Shown one piece after another: positions 40,126 through 49,621 of a stretch of 64,000 nucleotides of DNA. The notes under the pieces were generated by a model, which worked only from the letters and a program-made list of their open reading frames with translations, ran no database searches and was not told where the DNA came from. The DNA comes from an uncultured Bermanella sp. GTDB lineage: Bacteria > Pseudomonadota > Gammaproteobacteria > Pseudomonadales > Oceanobacteraceae. The position numbers were made by a program, and so were the translations under genes. Where the stretch lies: the NCBI GenBank assembly GCA_913058575.1, contig CAJXRF010000023.1:1-64000 (forward strand), given 5' to 3'. Numbering within the stretch: position 1 is the stretch's first letter; each line of letters starts with the position of its first letter.

Positions 40126-40567
40126 TAACTATCTCGGCTTTGGCTACATTCATGTAGCCATGGGTTGCCTTGCGGCGTTTTCAATAAAAAGCTAGGAGCC
40201 ATCACTTAGCAGGCTAAGCTGAGGCTCCCAAAATATTTTCGTCTTGCATTGGACTGCTTTGAATAGGTTTTTATCCTGATCTTTGCCTCCTGATTTGCCA
40301 TTTCGGTGTTAAAACTAAAGGCCAGTCGTCACACTTAGCAGGCTAAGATCAAACTTCTGAGATATTTCCTTGCACTGGCTGCCTCGAATAGGGTTTTAAT
40401 GTCGCGGGCTAAAACTATTTGTTTCAGTCTCCCTACGAAGGAGAAACCTCCTAGCGCAATAGTAAAGCCCCCTGTATTCTGTCTAATTACATCAGACTAT
40501 TTTCCCCACTGCTTTTAAAGTATTTAGGTGGGCCTAATCCAGTTCTACTTAAAAAGAACCAATAAAA
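40126..40567. repeat. Structured intergenic region with two imperfect direct repeats
   Basis: About 440 bp without a gene. It begins with the hairpin TGGCTACA-TTCA-TGTAGCCA (40141-40160). Two copies of a 70-bp unit follow, about 127-129 bp apart: each has CACTTAGCAGGCTAAG (40203-40218 and 40332-40347), then CTTGCAYTGG...GAATAGG (40243 and 40369). The first copy is nested in GGAGCC (40195-40200) with GGCTCC (40223-40228), giving a long hairpin. Confidence 0.55.
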
Positions 40568-40834
40568 ATGAACCTAGAAAAATCTAAAAAAAGAATCGCT
40601 AAGAAAGTAAAAATGGGGTTTCAGGGCTACCCATCTATTCAAATTACTTATTCAGGGGCCAATACTTCAATGCCTACAGAAGTGTCCCTTGAGTTTGTGG
40701 CAGAAGAAGGCGTGGCGCCACAAACTGAAAAATTTACCACGAAAGGTGACGTACGAGAGGATGAAGTAGTTCAATCGGCCATTGTGAAAATGATCGAAAG
40801 ATCGGGTGTGCAAACCGTGACGTTAGGCAACTAA
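40568..40834 (+). CDS. Small hypothetical protein
   Basis: Encodes 88 aa. A basic N-terminus (NLEKSKKRIAKKVKMGFQG) is followed by a short beta-like region (SIQITYSGANTSM, VSLEFVAEEG) and a helix at the end (VVQSAIVKMIERSG). I recognise no characterised family. It is monocistronic, with a modest ribosome-binding site (AAAAAG). Confidence 0.6.
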   Translation: MNLEKSKKRIAKKVKMGFQGYPSIQITYSGANTSMPTEVSLEFVAEEGVAPQTEKFTTKGDVREDEVVQSAIVKMIERSGVQTVTLGN

Positions 40835-40976
40835 ATTATTGAGGTTGGTCTTTGATGCACTTCAAGGTTGAATTCATGAGTCTTAAATATTAGTGAATTT
40901 CAGACAAATATACACGGGCTAAATTAATTCCGAATATGGCCAGCTTTTGGGGTAAAATGCGTGCTTATTCTATTTG

Positions 40977-41366
40977 ATGGCTTACCTATCAATGACCAAC
41001 TCGACAGTCTTGAATAAGAGCGCAGCCTTGGGCGAGAATGCAGCCTTGAGCAAGAATACAGTCCAGAGCAAGCAGGGTGAGAATGAGTCAGAAACGAAAG
41101 TCACCTGCTCAACTTGCTTGGCGTGCTGCTGCCGCTTAGAAGTGATGATCATCAGCGATACTGGTGTGCCAGAGCATCATATTGCGGTGGATGAATGGGG
41201 TGGGGAAACCATGCGGCGTTTAGACGATGGCTGGTGCTCCGCTTTAAACCGCGAAACACTCATGTGTTCAATTTATGAGAATCGTCCTTGGAACTGCCGC
41301 GAATTTGAGATGGGTTCTTATGAATGCAAGGAAGAAAGGGCGATTGAGCTGGTACCGGTTAGTTGA
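40977..41366 (+). CDS. YkgJ-like cysteine-cluster protein
   Basis: Encodes 129 aa from the ATG at 40977, but an ATG at 40992 (MTNS) may be the real start. After a polar 35-residue tail comes CSTCLACCCRLEV, then WCSALNRETLMCSIYENRPWNCREFEMG, the YkgJ/zinc-iron-cluster cysteine pattern (CxxCxxCC ... C ... C ... C). Members probably bind a metal or Fe-S cluster; the function is unknown. It is monocistronic. Confidence 0.8.
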   Translation: MAYLSMTNSTVLNKSAALGENAALSKNTVQSKQGENESETKVTCSTCLACCCRLEVMIISDTGVPEHHIAVDEWGGETMRRLDDGWCSALNRETLMCSIYENRPWNCREFEMGSYECKEERAIELVPVS

Positions 41367-41488
41367 CGATAAAGTTTGAAGTGTAAAGGCCAGATTCAAG
41401 CTTTTAATAATTACTTTTCGAGTGATTCATGTAGAGCCTAAATACTGAGTCAATATACTATTTTAAAACAAGGACGTATCTAAAGATG

Positions 41489-42736
41489 ATGAAGGTATTG
41501 GCTTTATTACTCTTATTGGGTTGCGGGCTGGCAATATTACAATTTGACGATAGCCCAAGCCAAGAAGTAATGAGCTATGTGAATTCTATAGAGGAGAAAA
41601 GAGCAGCTGAAAGTCAGGCTTTTCTGTATTTAAATGGTATTGCCGCCCTAGAAAATCAAGACGTTTCACTTGAAGGTAAGAAATTATTGAACAAGTATAA
41701 TTCATCCTCATCTGAGCTATACCCAACAAGGGAATATGACTCAGAAAACGAAACTAGCAGTCAACTTTCAACTCCAAATAAAAATGTCTTTTTCAATTGT
41801 AAGTTTTTAGAAAATGAATGCTTTATCGGTATCATGAATAATTCTAAATATTGGAAGGCAGAGATTGATCAGTGGTCGACGATTTTAATGCGTTATGAAA
41901 AATTCATAGCCCATTCAGAATTCACTACTATGACCAAACCAAGTGTGAGTGAGCCCGTCGCTGATTATCTTTACCTTGTTTATGGCAATCGTCTTAAAAT
42001 ACTCTCCGTATTATCTCTTTTAAATTTAGGTCGTCATAAAGAAGCTTTAGAAGGTCTGAGAGAAGATAACCAATATATACGTCAGCATATAGAAATAGCA
42101 GACAACTTAATTCATAAAATGATATTTGTTAGTTTGTTAGAAAATAATTTAAATGTATTGGCTTATTTAAGTTCGCTAAAGAAAGTTGATGATTTTAAAC
42201 CAATCTCTTTATTATCATCTAAAGAAATCGACATAACGCTTCCAATGTCTCGAGAGTTTGTTATTGGTTTTAATACTCTTTTAGAATTAGATGGTAGACC
42301 TGATTTTTTTGATGTGGATGGAGAATTGCCCTATTGGTTTGTCAGAACCATTTTTAAGCCTTATATGACGTTGAACGATTCGGTAGCCAGCTATTCTGAA
42401 ATAATACGGATCTCTCAGTTGCCAGCTAAAGCGTTTTCTGAGAGCGTTAATGCAGTGGAATTAATTAATAAGAAAAGTTGGTCGATTAGGAACTATGCGG
42501 GCAATACTATTAACAAAATCCCGATGCCCGGTTATTCTAAATATATTGCAACAATGCATGACCTTAATTGTAAAATCGAACTACTCAATCATTCCTTTGG
42601 GGGGCAAGGCGGGCTCTTGAATAACCCGTATGGTGCACAGTATAAAACCAATGAAATTAAAGATGACTTGATTTGTATGGAAGGGCCATTAGAAGATAAC
42701 GGCAATTCCAGATGCATCAAAACAGGGTATAAATAA
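41489..42736 (+). CDS. Hypothetical exported protein, possible lipoprotein
   Basis: Encodes 415 aa from the second ATG (41489). The N-terminus is hydrophobic with LLLLLGCGLAIL, a lipobox-like or anchor sequence. The rest is mostly helical and hydrophilic, with LSVLSLLNLGRHKEALEGLREDN resembling a short TPR-like helical repeat, and a C-terminal section with several cysteines. No family is recognised; it may be an envelope protein with helical-repeat architecture. It is monocistronic and AT-rich. Confidence 0.6.
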   Translation: MKVLALLLLLGCGLAILQFDDSPSQEVMSYVNSIEEKRAAESQAFLYLNGIAALENQDVSLEGKKLLNKYNSSSSELYPTREYDSENETSSQLSTPNKNVFFNCKFLENECFIGIMNNSKYWKAEIDQWSTILMRYEKFIAHSEFTTMTKPSVSEPVADYLYLVYGNRLKILSVLSLLNLGRHKEALEGLREDNQYIRQHIEIADNLIHKMIFVSLLENNLNVLAYLSSLKKVDDFKPISLLSSKEIDITLPMSREFVIGFNTLLELDGRPDFFDVDGELPYWFVRTIFKPYMTLNDSVASYSEIIRISQLPAKAFSESVNAVELINKKSWSIRNYAGNTINKIPMPGYSKYIATMHDLNCKIELLNHSFGGQGGLLNNPYGAQYKTNEIKDDLICMEGPLEDNGNSRCIKTGYK

Positions 42737-42838
42737 GCTGACTCTTATCTTTAGTTTATGAATTAATACCTTATTACCCGTTATACATACTCAAGGTGAC
42801 GCTATATTCCTCACCTTAGAAGTTTGAGCCGAATGAAT

Positions 42839-43300
42839 TCATTTGTCATTTAACTCGGCTGCTAACGCTTGTAGCTTTTCAGTTTGACCAAAAATGGCGG
42901 CAAACTGTTCAACGGTTTTTTGATTTTTCTCGCTGGCTTTACAGGTTTGTTTGTAGAGTTTTCTAGCGATTCCCCATTCTGCTTTTACAATAGCCCCCAT
43001 CATGGCGGTATTGCCGCGCTTATCTCTCAAGCAGGCATCGGCTCCTAGTGCCAGTAAGCGATCAACGGTTTGGGTATGCCCGTAGTAAGTGGCCATCATG
43101 AGAGCGGTGTAGCTCATATCGTTGGCTAAATTAATGGGAAATCCATTGTTAACAAATTCTTCAATGACGTCTGTTTGGCCGGTTTTAGCAGCAGAGAAGT
43201 AATAGTTAACCAGTTGCTCTGATCCTTTGGCATGAATACTAATAACAAGTGCGAATATTAGGCTGAGTGTTCTAAATAATGCTATTTTTAAGTATTTCAT
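42839..43300 (-). CDS. Ankyrin-repeat protein next to catalase
   Basis: Encodes 153 aa. A short signal peptide precedes three ankyrin repeats: NYYFSAAKTGQTDVIEEFVNNGFPINLANDMSYTALMMATYYGHTQTVDRLLALGADACLRDKRGNTAMMGAIV. It is downstream of the catalase on the same strand, about 40 bp apart. In Pseudomonas katB and ankB form such a pair, the ankyrin protein being needed for catalase activity in the periplasm or for its export. That functional link is from literature; here only the gene order is seen. Confidence 0.85.
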   Translation of the reverse strand: MKYLKIALFRTLSLIFALVISIHAKGSEQLVNYYFSAAKTGQTDVIEEFVNNGFPINLANDMSYTALMMATYYGHTQTVDRLLALGADACLRDKRGNTAMMGAIVKAEWGIARKLYKQTCKASEKNQKTVEQFAAIFGQTEKLQALAAELNDK

Positions 43301-43312
43301 TTTGCTCTCCAG

Positions 43313-43331
43313 AGGAGCCGCTGGCGCGGCT
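43313..43331 (-). terminator. Hairpin between catalase and ankyrin gene
   Basis: GAGCCGC-TGGC-GCGGCTC forms a 7-bp stem in the 42-bp gap of the operon. Without a T tract it may attenuate or protect the upstream catalase mRNA, leaving the ankyrin gene weakly expressed. Confidence 0.5.
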
Positions 43332-43342
43332 CTATTGAGGGA

Positions 43343-44851
43343 TTATTTCTTTGCCAATTGTTTTACTTTTTTAATATTTCCTTTAACGGCCTTGGTTAAA
43401 CGCATGCCAAAGTCTTTATCGGCTTGGTAAAAATAGCTCAACATGATGTGCTTGGTTTCGCTGTCTTTTACGCCGCCTAAGTCTCCTGCAAGGTTGCTAA
43501 TCAAATTGCTTTTTTGTGATGCGCTAAAGCTTCTGTAAAGATTACCGGCTTGTGTAAAGTTGTCTTCTTTAGTGATTTTCATTTGTTGAGTTTTGCCAAC
43601 AAGCGCTGCATTACTGTATCGGCCTGTTGGTGCTTCAACACGATTGTCTTTTCGGCTGGGCTGGTAATTCACTTCTGATGTTTGTGAACCTATGTTGCCT
43701 TTGCCATCCTGGTTCCAATTATTAACCTCTACACGAGCACGGTTAATAGGCAGTTGTTGATGGTTTGCCCCTAAGCGATACATTTGTGTGTCGGCGTATG
43801 AAAATACCCGGCCTTGCAATAAACGGTCTTCAGAAGGCTCTATGCCTGGCACTAGGTTGGCCGGTGCAAAAGCAGCTTGTTCAGTTTCTTGAAAAAAGTT
43901 ATTGGGTGTGCGGTTAAGTGTCATAGTGCCCACTTTTTTATCTTTTACATCGTCCCACACTTTTGTGGCATCCAATGGGTTATAGCTGTGGTTGCCTAAG
44001 TCTTTTGGATCCATCACTTTTATGTACAAATCCCATTTAGGGTAATTGCCTTTGGCAATATTGGCGTATAAGTCGTTGGTGGCGTGACTGAAGTCTTTAG
44101 CTTGCACTGCTGACGCTTGCTTAGCATTTAGATTATTAATGCCTTGTTGTGACTTCCACTGAAACTTAACGTAGTTAACAGCGCCTTTTTTGTTAATAAA
44201 TTTATAAGCGTGAACGCCAAATCCGTCCATTTCACGAAGGCTAGCAGGCGTGCCGTAGTCAGAGTAAACCCTGGTAAACATGTGGGTGGCTTCTGGTACA
44301 TGGCTAAAGAAATCAAACACCCGATTAGCATCTTGCTTGTTGGTGACAGGCGATGGCTTTAGCGAATGCACCATGTCTGGAAACTTAATGGCATCGCGAA
44401 TAAAGAAAACCGGTAGGTTATTGCCCACTAGGTCCCAGTTGCCTTCATCGGTATAAAACTTGGTGGCAAAACCTCTTGGGTCACGTAAGGTTTCTGGTGA
44501 GCCCTTTGAGTGTATCACCGTAGAAATACGCACAAATACAGGGGTAGTTTTACCTTCTTCAAATAAAGACGCTTTGGTTAAATCACTGATGTCTTCGGTG
44601 GCCACAAACTCACCATGCATACCTGTACCGCGGGCATGAACCACACGCTCTGGAATACGTTCACGGGCAAAGCGTTGTAATTTTTGAATCAGTTGAACGT
44701 CTTGAAGTAATACGCTGCCATTTTCACCTGCGGTATAGGAGTTTTGGTTGTCGCCTACAGGAGCACCGTTATCGCGAGTGAGAGTGGTGCTAGCAAGGCT
44801 GCTGGCGGCCAGTGCCATGCCAGTCATTATGCTCAATGCTTTTATTTTCAT
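43343..44851 (-). CDS. katB: Periplasmic heme catalase (KatB-like)
   Basis: Encodes 502 aa. A signal peptide (MKIKALSIMTGMALAASSLAS) predicts export to the periplasm. The small-subunit clade appears in RERIPERVVHARGTGMHG with the distal His72, VGNNLPVFFIRD with the essential Asn, and GRVFSYADTQMYRLGANHQQLPINR with the proximal heme Tyr. It decomposes H2O2 to water and oxygen. The ankyrin gene follows, as in katB-ankB. A degenerate OxyR-like site ATAG-N7-CTAT is 107 bp upstream. It may also remove peroxide made by the LodA-type oxidase, though they are not linked in the genome. Confidence 0.9.
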   Translation of the reverse strand: MKIKALSIMTGMALAASSLASTTLTRDNGAPVGDNQNSYTAGENGSVLLQDVQLIQKLQRFARERIPERVVHARGTGMHGEFVATEDISDLTKASLFEEGKTTPVFVRISTVIHSKGSPETLRDPRGFATKFYTDEGNWDLVGNNLPVFFIRDAIKFPDMVHSLKPSPVTNKQDANRVFDFFSHVPEATHMFTRVYSDYGTPASLREMDGFGVHAYKFINKKGAVNYVKFQWKSQQGINNLNAKQASAVQAKDFSHATNDLYANIAKGNYPKWDLYIKVMDPKDLGNHSYNPLDATKVWDDVKDKKVGTMTLNRTPNNFFQETEQAAFAPANLVPGIEPSEDRLLQGRVFSYADTQMYRLGANHQQLPINRARVEVNNWNQDGKGNIGSQTSEVNYQPSRKDNRVEAPTGRYSNAALVGKTQQMKITKEDNFTQAGNLYRSFSASQKSNLISNLAGDLGGVKDSETKHIMLSYFYQADKDFGMRLTKAVKGNIKKVKQLAKK

Positions 44852-44957
44852 ATTATTCCCCGGGTAAAGCGGTTGCAGCTGGATTGCTGCAAATCATTTC
44901 CTAGCTAGCATAGGGAAGTTCTTCTTATTTATATAATTGATTATCTGTCTTGATTTG

Positions 44958-44972
44958 ATAGGTATGGGCTAT
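44958..44972. promoter_or_regulatory. Candidate OxyR-like half-site
   Basis: ATAG-GTATGGG-CTAT matches the OxyR half-site pattern ATAGNTNNNANCTAT except for one position. It lies about 107 bp upstream of the catalase start. The second half-site is not clear. Confidence 0.3.
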
Positions 44973-45082
44973 CGCTAGTCGTTTGATGAAATTACTTTTT
45001 CATAATAATGAAAGCGGTATATTGAGCGGCTATTACAGCAGAATGGGATTGAATAAAAAGTTGTCTTTAGAGCACCTGAGCT

Positions 45083-47314
45083 TTACATGTTATCGGTAGG
45101 GTCAATATCTAATGACCATCTCACCTTGTGAAACCCCTTAATGTCATAAATATCTTTAAGCACTACGCCAATAAAATGATGCAGCACTTTACGGTTGTGG
45201 GCACTTATCCATAGTTGGCTCCTAAAGCGACCGGCGCGCAATTCCATAGGCGCAGGCAATGGGCCAATCATGCTGATATTGGGTAAGTGTAAAAATTGCT
45301 GGTGCTGGTTTAAAAGCTGGCGAACCCGATGTAAAAACATTTCTGCTTCTTTAGGTTGGTGGCAATCGCTGCGCATTAAAACTTGGTAACCATAGGGAGG
45401 TAGGTGTTGTTGTTTTCGCTCATCTAATATGGCCAGCGATAGCGCGTGGTAATTTTCATCTTTTAATAAATGCAGCATGGGGTGGTCGCTGAATTCAGTT
45501 TGAATCACGGCGGTTCCTGAGTCTTTTTCGCGCCCAGCGCGCCCGGCCACTTGCAGTATAAGCTGGGCGGTTTTTTCCATGGCGCGGTAATCGGCGCTAA
45601 AAAAGCCACTGTCTACATTAACCATGATAACCAATGTGACCTTGGGGAAATGATGCCCCTTGGCGAGCATTTGTGTGCCCACTATTATGCAGGGCTCGCC
45701 TTTGTGCACAGGTTCTAGCAAGGCTTCCATGGAATTTTTGTTTTGTGTGCTGTCTCTGTCTATACGGATGGTGGGTACATAGGGAAATGAATTCATTAAA
45801 TGGTTTTCTAAACGTTCGGTGCCAGCACCCATGGCTTGTATTTGAGTACTTAAACATTCGGGGCAATTTCTGGGAATAGATAACTTACTGTCGCAATGAT
45901 GACAATGCAGGTGTGCGGGCTTTTGATGCAACGTCATTTTGGCATCGCAACGTTTGCATTCGGCTATCCAAGCACAGTCTGGGCAATAAAGTGTGGGGGC
46001 GTAACCACGGCGATTCACAAACACTAAAACCTGTTGGCCTTTTTCTAGGGTTTGCGTAATGGGCTCTAACAGGGAATCGGCAAGGGCGTGGTGAACGGCT
46101 TGGTTTTTAATATTCAAAAACTGAAGCTCTGGCATACAAGCATCCCCGGCGCGTTGGGTTAACCTTATATGTTGAAATTTACCGGCTAATGCATTGTGTA
46201 GACATTCTAAACTGGGAGTAGCGCTGCCCATGACGATGGGAATATTCAGCGTTTTGGCCCGCATGACAGCAATGTCACGGCCGTGATAACGCACCCCATC
46301 TTGTTGTTTAAAGGACTGGTCGTGCTCTTCATCAACAATGATCATGGCTAAATTTGGCATGGGAGTGAATACACTGCTGCGCGTGCCTATAACAATTTGC
46401 CCGCGCTTGAGCTTAGACTGGGTGCTGTGGGCTGCGGCCATTAACCAAGCATCTAGGCGCTCACGGTCATTCAGTTTGCTGTGCATTAACAAAATGTCGG
46501 CATCAAAACGTTTAGCAAAGCGTTGCACCGTTTGCGGGGTTAGGCCAATTTCAGGCACCAGTATCAACACCTGTTTACCTGCTTCAAGGTGCTTGGCAAT
46601 TGCTTGTAAATACACTTCGGTTTTACCGCTGCCCGTGACCCCATCAATTAAGAAGGCCTTAAAACCATCAGCACCTTTAATGTGAGTAATGGCTTGCTGT
46701 TGCTCTGAATTCAGGGTTAATGGGGTTTGTGAACACTTACCTTTAATGGCTTGAAAGCTGGCCTTGTGGTGCTTTTCTAAAAAGCCTTTATGGTTTAAGC
46801 CATTAATAATGCTGGGAGTAAAGCCTGCTTGCACTAAGTCTTTTTGCCATTGCCCACCGTGCTCTTGAAGATACTGATGCAAATCTAATTGTCGTGGTGC
46901 GCGTTTTAGGCTGATTAGTTGCTCGTCAGTGAGGGGGTTAGGGCTTAAAAATATTTCAGTACTGGCTTTGGGGTCGCCGCCTTTGCGCAATAAAACAGGC
47001 CACAACAGGGCCATGCATTCACCCAGGGGTTGATGGTAATAGCTGCTCATCCACTGGCCTAGCTGATAGATATCCACAGGCAATAAAGGCTTGTGGTCTA
47101 ACAGTTGGGCAATGGGTTTGAGTTTAACGGGATCTATTTGTGGGCTTTGGTGAATATCAGTAATCACGCCTACTAAGAAGCGGGAACCAAACGGCACACT
47201 GACTCGCAAACCCGCTTGATAACGGCTCATGTCTTGGCCTGCTTCGGGTTTATAGTCAAACAACTTAGGAATAGGCGCAGCAATAGCCACACTAAGGTAA
47301 AAAGGCGCCGTCAT
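45083..47314 (-). CDS. priA: Primosomal replication restart helicase PriA
   Basis: Encodes 743 aa, the usual length. An N-terminal DNA-binding domain (3'BD) comes first; then the Walker A motif LIDGVTGSGKTEVYLQ, DEEHDQSFKQQD (Walker B), the zinc cysteines CPDC, CKRC, CHHC and CPEC, and the C-terminal GTQMLAKGHHFPKVTLV, the SF2 helicase pattern of PriA. It reloads the replisome at stalled forks. It lies divergent from rpmE, a common gene arrangement. Confidence 0.95.
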   Translation of the reverse strand: MTAPFYLSVAIAAPIPKLFDYKPEAGQDMSRYQAGLRVSVPFGSRFLVGVITDIHQSPQIDPVKLKPIAQLLDHKPLLPVDIYQLGQWMSSYYHQPLGECMALLWPVLLRKGGDPKASTEIFLSPNPLTDEQLISLKRAPRQLDLHQYLQEHGGQWQKDLVQAGFTPSIINGLNHKGFLEKHHKASFQAIKGKCSQTPLTLNSEQQQAITHIKGADGFKAFLIDGVTGSGKTEVYLQAIAKHLEAGKQVLILVPEIGLTPQTVQRFAKRFDADILLMHSKLNDRERLDAWLMAAAHSTQSKLKRGQIVIGTRSSVFTPMPNLAMIIVDEEHDQSFKQQDGVRYHGRDIAVMRAKTLNIPIVMGSATPSLECLHNALAGKFQHIRLTQRAGDACMPELQFLNIKNQAVHHALADSLLEPITQTLEKGQQVLVFVNRRGYAPTLYCPDCAWIAECKRCDAKMTLHQKPAHLHCHHCDSKLSIPRNCPECLSTQIQAMGAGTERLENHLMNSFPYVPTIRIDRDSTQNKNSMEALLEPVHKGEPCIIVGTQMLAKGHHFPKVTLVIMVNVDSGFFSADYRAMEKTAQLILQVAGRAGREKDSGTAVIQTEFSDHPMLHLLKDENYHALSLAILDERKQQHLPPYGYQVLMRSDCHQPKEAEMFLHRVRQLLNQHQQFLHLPNISMIGPLPAPMELRAGRFRSQLWISAHNRKVLHHFIGVVLKDIYDIKGFHKVRWSLDIDPTDNM

Positions 47315-47576
47315 TTAAATTCTTATGGTTTGTGAAAAATAAGCTGCCCAAGCTTAGGTGTTCGGGGCTTAATGCTAAGCGCATATCAATTAATAGATAT
47401 GCGCTAAATATTATATGCATGCTTCGCGCTGATCTGGTAGTATGCGCGTCCCCTAAAGATCTGTATAGGGCACTTTTATAAGTGTTCGATGTCTTTAGTC
47501 TAGCGGTGCTTATGAGGCTCATCTGCATTTCGTAGAAGAGAATAAGTGGCGGCATAGGTAAAAAAGAGGATTTATT

Positions 47577-47786
47577 ATGCGTAAAGATATCCACCCAAAT
47601 TACGAAGCTCTTACTGCAACTTGCTCTTGTGGCAACGTTGTTGAAACTCGTTCGACTAAAGCTGGCGAAATGCACCTAGACGTATGTTCTGCATGTCACC
47701 CGTTCTACACTGGTAAGCAGAAAATGCTTGATACTGGTGGTCGTATCGATCGCTTCAAGAAGCGTTTTGGTGGTCGTACTAAGTAA
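47577..47786 (+). CDS. rpmE: 50S ribosomal protein L31
   Basis: Encodes 69 aa: [48 protein letters not shown]. The two Cys pairs (Cys16/Cys18 and Cys37/Cys40) mark the zinc-binding C+ type. Codon use is highly biased, as in ribosomal genes. A strong terminator follows at 47841. Confidence 0.97.
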   Translation: MRKDIHPNYEALTATCSCGNVVETRSTKAGEMHLDVCSACHPFYTGKQKMLDTGGRIDRFKKRFGGRTK

Positions 47787-47840
47787 GTACCCGCTTAAAA
47801 CCTTAGAAACTTCGGTTTCTCGGCTCTGTATAGAGCCAAA

Positions 47841-47867
47841 AAAGGCGCTCATTGAGCGCCTTTTTTT
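47841..47867 (+). terminator. rpmE terminator
   Basis: AAAGGCGCTC-ATT-GAGCGCC followed by a run of seven T residues. A classic intrinsic terminator about 55 bp after the rpmE stop. Confidence 0.9.
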
Positions 47868-47884
47868 ATGGCCAAGGATGGCCT

Positions 47885-47915
47885 GTACCCTAAAATTGTA
47901 GGAGCGAATTTTAGG
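47885..47915. repeat. REP-like repeat, copy A
   Basis: GTACCCTAAAATT-GTAGGAGCG-AATTTTAGG: the arms CCTAAAATT and AATTTTAGG are perfect inverted repeats around TGTAGGAGCG. A related copy is at 59741, and the core TGTAGGAG also appears at the right REP of the transposase at 53196. Confidence 0.5.
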
Positions 47916-48310
47916 ATATGCCTGCCTAATGAATATCAAGCATTGAATAAACCACATGGCCCTTGCCCCAAATAAGGGCGTGATCTTTTCATTGCACATG
48001 GTGAATATGCGCCAAATAATCATTTCGGCTTCGGCTTGATGATTTATTTAAGAAAAATTAGCTAATAGCTACATTTAAAGGGGTTTTAAGGCATATTAAG
48101 CCGTGAAGGAGTTCATTGGCCAAATAATTTTTTGTCGTAATTTGTCAAATGTCTCCTAACCTGTAAGGTCAAACAGTAAGATCTTTGAATTAAATGCCTC
48201 TCGGGCTTTAATGGTGTCGTATTTTGCGCAATAATGCGGCTCCAATCGCCTGACGCGAACGTCCTGGTGGCCCCAGGTTGATCCAAAAAATTAAATACGG
48301 AATTGTCAGA

Positions 48311-49570
48311 ATGTCAGATTTTAAGCAAGACGCCCTAGATTATCACCAGTTTCCAAAGCCGGGTAAAATTAGCGTTGAATTAACTACAGAAGCTAATTCA
48401 GCTCGCGACCTTTCTCTTGCTTATAGCCCAGGCGTTGCAGAGCCAGTTAAAGCCATTGCTGAAAACCCAGAAGATGCTTACAAGTACACTTCTAAAGGTA
48501 ACCTTGTAGCCGTTATTACTGACGGTACTGCTATCTTGGGTCTTGGTAACCTAGGTCCTTTGGCTTCTAAGCCAGTTATGGAAGGTAAATCTCTTCTTTT
48601 CAAACGTTTCGCGGGTGTTGATTCAATCGATCTAGAAGTTGAATCTGAAAGCCCACAAGCGTTCATCGATACAGTACGTCGCATTGCTAATACCTTTGGT
48701 GGTATTAACCTTGAAGACATCAAAGCACCTGAGTGTTTTGAAATTGAACGTACGCTTATCGAACAGTGTGATATCCCAGTTTTTCACGATGACCAACACG
48801 GTACTGCTATTGTAACGGTTGCCGGAATGATCAACGCCCTTGAAATTCAAGGTAAGAAAATTGAAGAAGCCAGCATGGTGGTTCTAGGTGCTGGTGCTGC
48901 TGCGATTTCTTGTTCTAAGCTTTTGATCAGCGCCGGCATGAAACCTGAAAACATCTTCATGCTAGACCGTAAGGGTGTTATCCACTCTGGTCGTGACGAT
49001 CTTAACCAATACAAAGCCATGTTCGCAGTTGATACTGACAAGCGTACTTTGGCTGACGCAATGGAAGGTGCTGATATTTTCCTAGGTCTTTCAGGTCCTA
49101 ACTTGTTGCCAGCAGAATTGCTAAAAACAATGGCGCCAAACCCAATTGTATTTGCATGTTCTAACCCTGACCCAGAAATAGCCCCTGCGCTTGCACACGA
49201 AGTTCGTGATGACTTGATTATGTCTACTGGCCGTTCTGACTTCCCTAACCAGGTAAACAACGTTCTTGGTTTCCCATTCATCTTCCGTGGTGCGCTTGAT
49301 GTTCGTTCAAAAACCATCAACGAAGAAATGAAATTAGCCGCTGCTTACGCTATCGCTGCATTGGCTAAAGAGCCTGTTACTCAGGAAGTACTAACTGCAT
49401 ACGAATTGGATTCTTTGGAATTCGGCCGTGACTACATTATCCCTAAAGCAACGGATTCTCGTTTGTTGGGCATTGTATCTAACGCAGTAGCGCAAGCCGC
49501 TATCGATACAGGTGTGGCTAGCTTGCCTCTACCGGCTAACTACCCACTTAAGTCTATTTCTGACATCTAA
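48311..49570 (+). CDS. maeB: Malic enzyme, short form
   Basis: Encodes 419 aa from the ATG at 48311; an 11-codon longer frame is not supported. It oxidatively decarboxylates malate to pyruvate, making NADPH or NADH. Malic enzyme motifs: LAYSPGVAEPVK, AVITDGTAILGLGNLGPLASKPVMEGK, DIPVFHDDQHGTAIVTVAGMINAL with the catalytic metal-site Asp pair, and AASMVVLGAGAAAISCSKLL for nucleotide binding. The length indicates the short type without the phosphotransacetylase domain of the E. coli MaeB. High codon bias suggests strong expression. The upstream leader has no attenuation signal that I can see. Confidence 0.9.
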   Translation: MSDFKQDALDYHQFPKPGKISVELTTEANSARDLSLAYSPGVAEPVKAIAENPEDAYKYTSKGNLVAVITDGTAILGLGNLGPLASKPVMEGKSLLFKRFAGVDSIDLEVESESPQAFIDTVRRIANTFGGINLEDIKAPECFEIERTLIEQCDIPVFHDDQHGTAIVTVAGMINALEIQGKKIEEASMVVLGAGAAAISCSKLLISAGMKPENIFMLDRKGVIHSGRDDLNQYKAMFAVDTDKRTLADAMEGADIFLGLSGPNLLPAELLKTMAPNPIVFACSNPDPEIAPALAHEVRDDLIMSTGRSDFPNQVNNVLGFPFIFRGALDVRSKTINEEMKLAAAYAIAALAKEPVTQEVLTAYELDSLEFGRDYIIPKATDSRLLGIVSNAVAQAAIDTGVASLPLPANYPLKSISDI

Positions 49571-49594
49571 TCAGTTCTAGAGTTCTAGGTAGTT

Positions 49595-49621
49595 AAAAAA
49601 CCGGCTTTGCCCGGTTTTTTT
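49595..49621 (+). terminator. maeB terminator
   Basis: AAAAAACCGG-CTTTG-CCCGGTTTTTTT, a short GC stem with a T run, about 25 bp after the maeB stop. Confidence 0.85.

Larger units (their letters stand above)
47787..48310. other. Intergenic between rpmE and maeB
   Basis: About 520 bp. It holds the rpmE terminator (47841-47867), the REP-like repeat at 47885-47915 and the maeB promoter and leader. A GGTGGCCCCAGG stretch lies around 48269. I see no gene or RNA feature. The leader may be regulated but shows no clear riboswitch. Confidence 0.5.

Noticed and set aside
47292-47675. 127-codon minus-strand frame overlapping priA start and rpmE
   Set aside because: Overlaps rpmE antisense and lacks any conserved feature.
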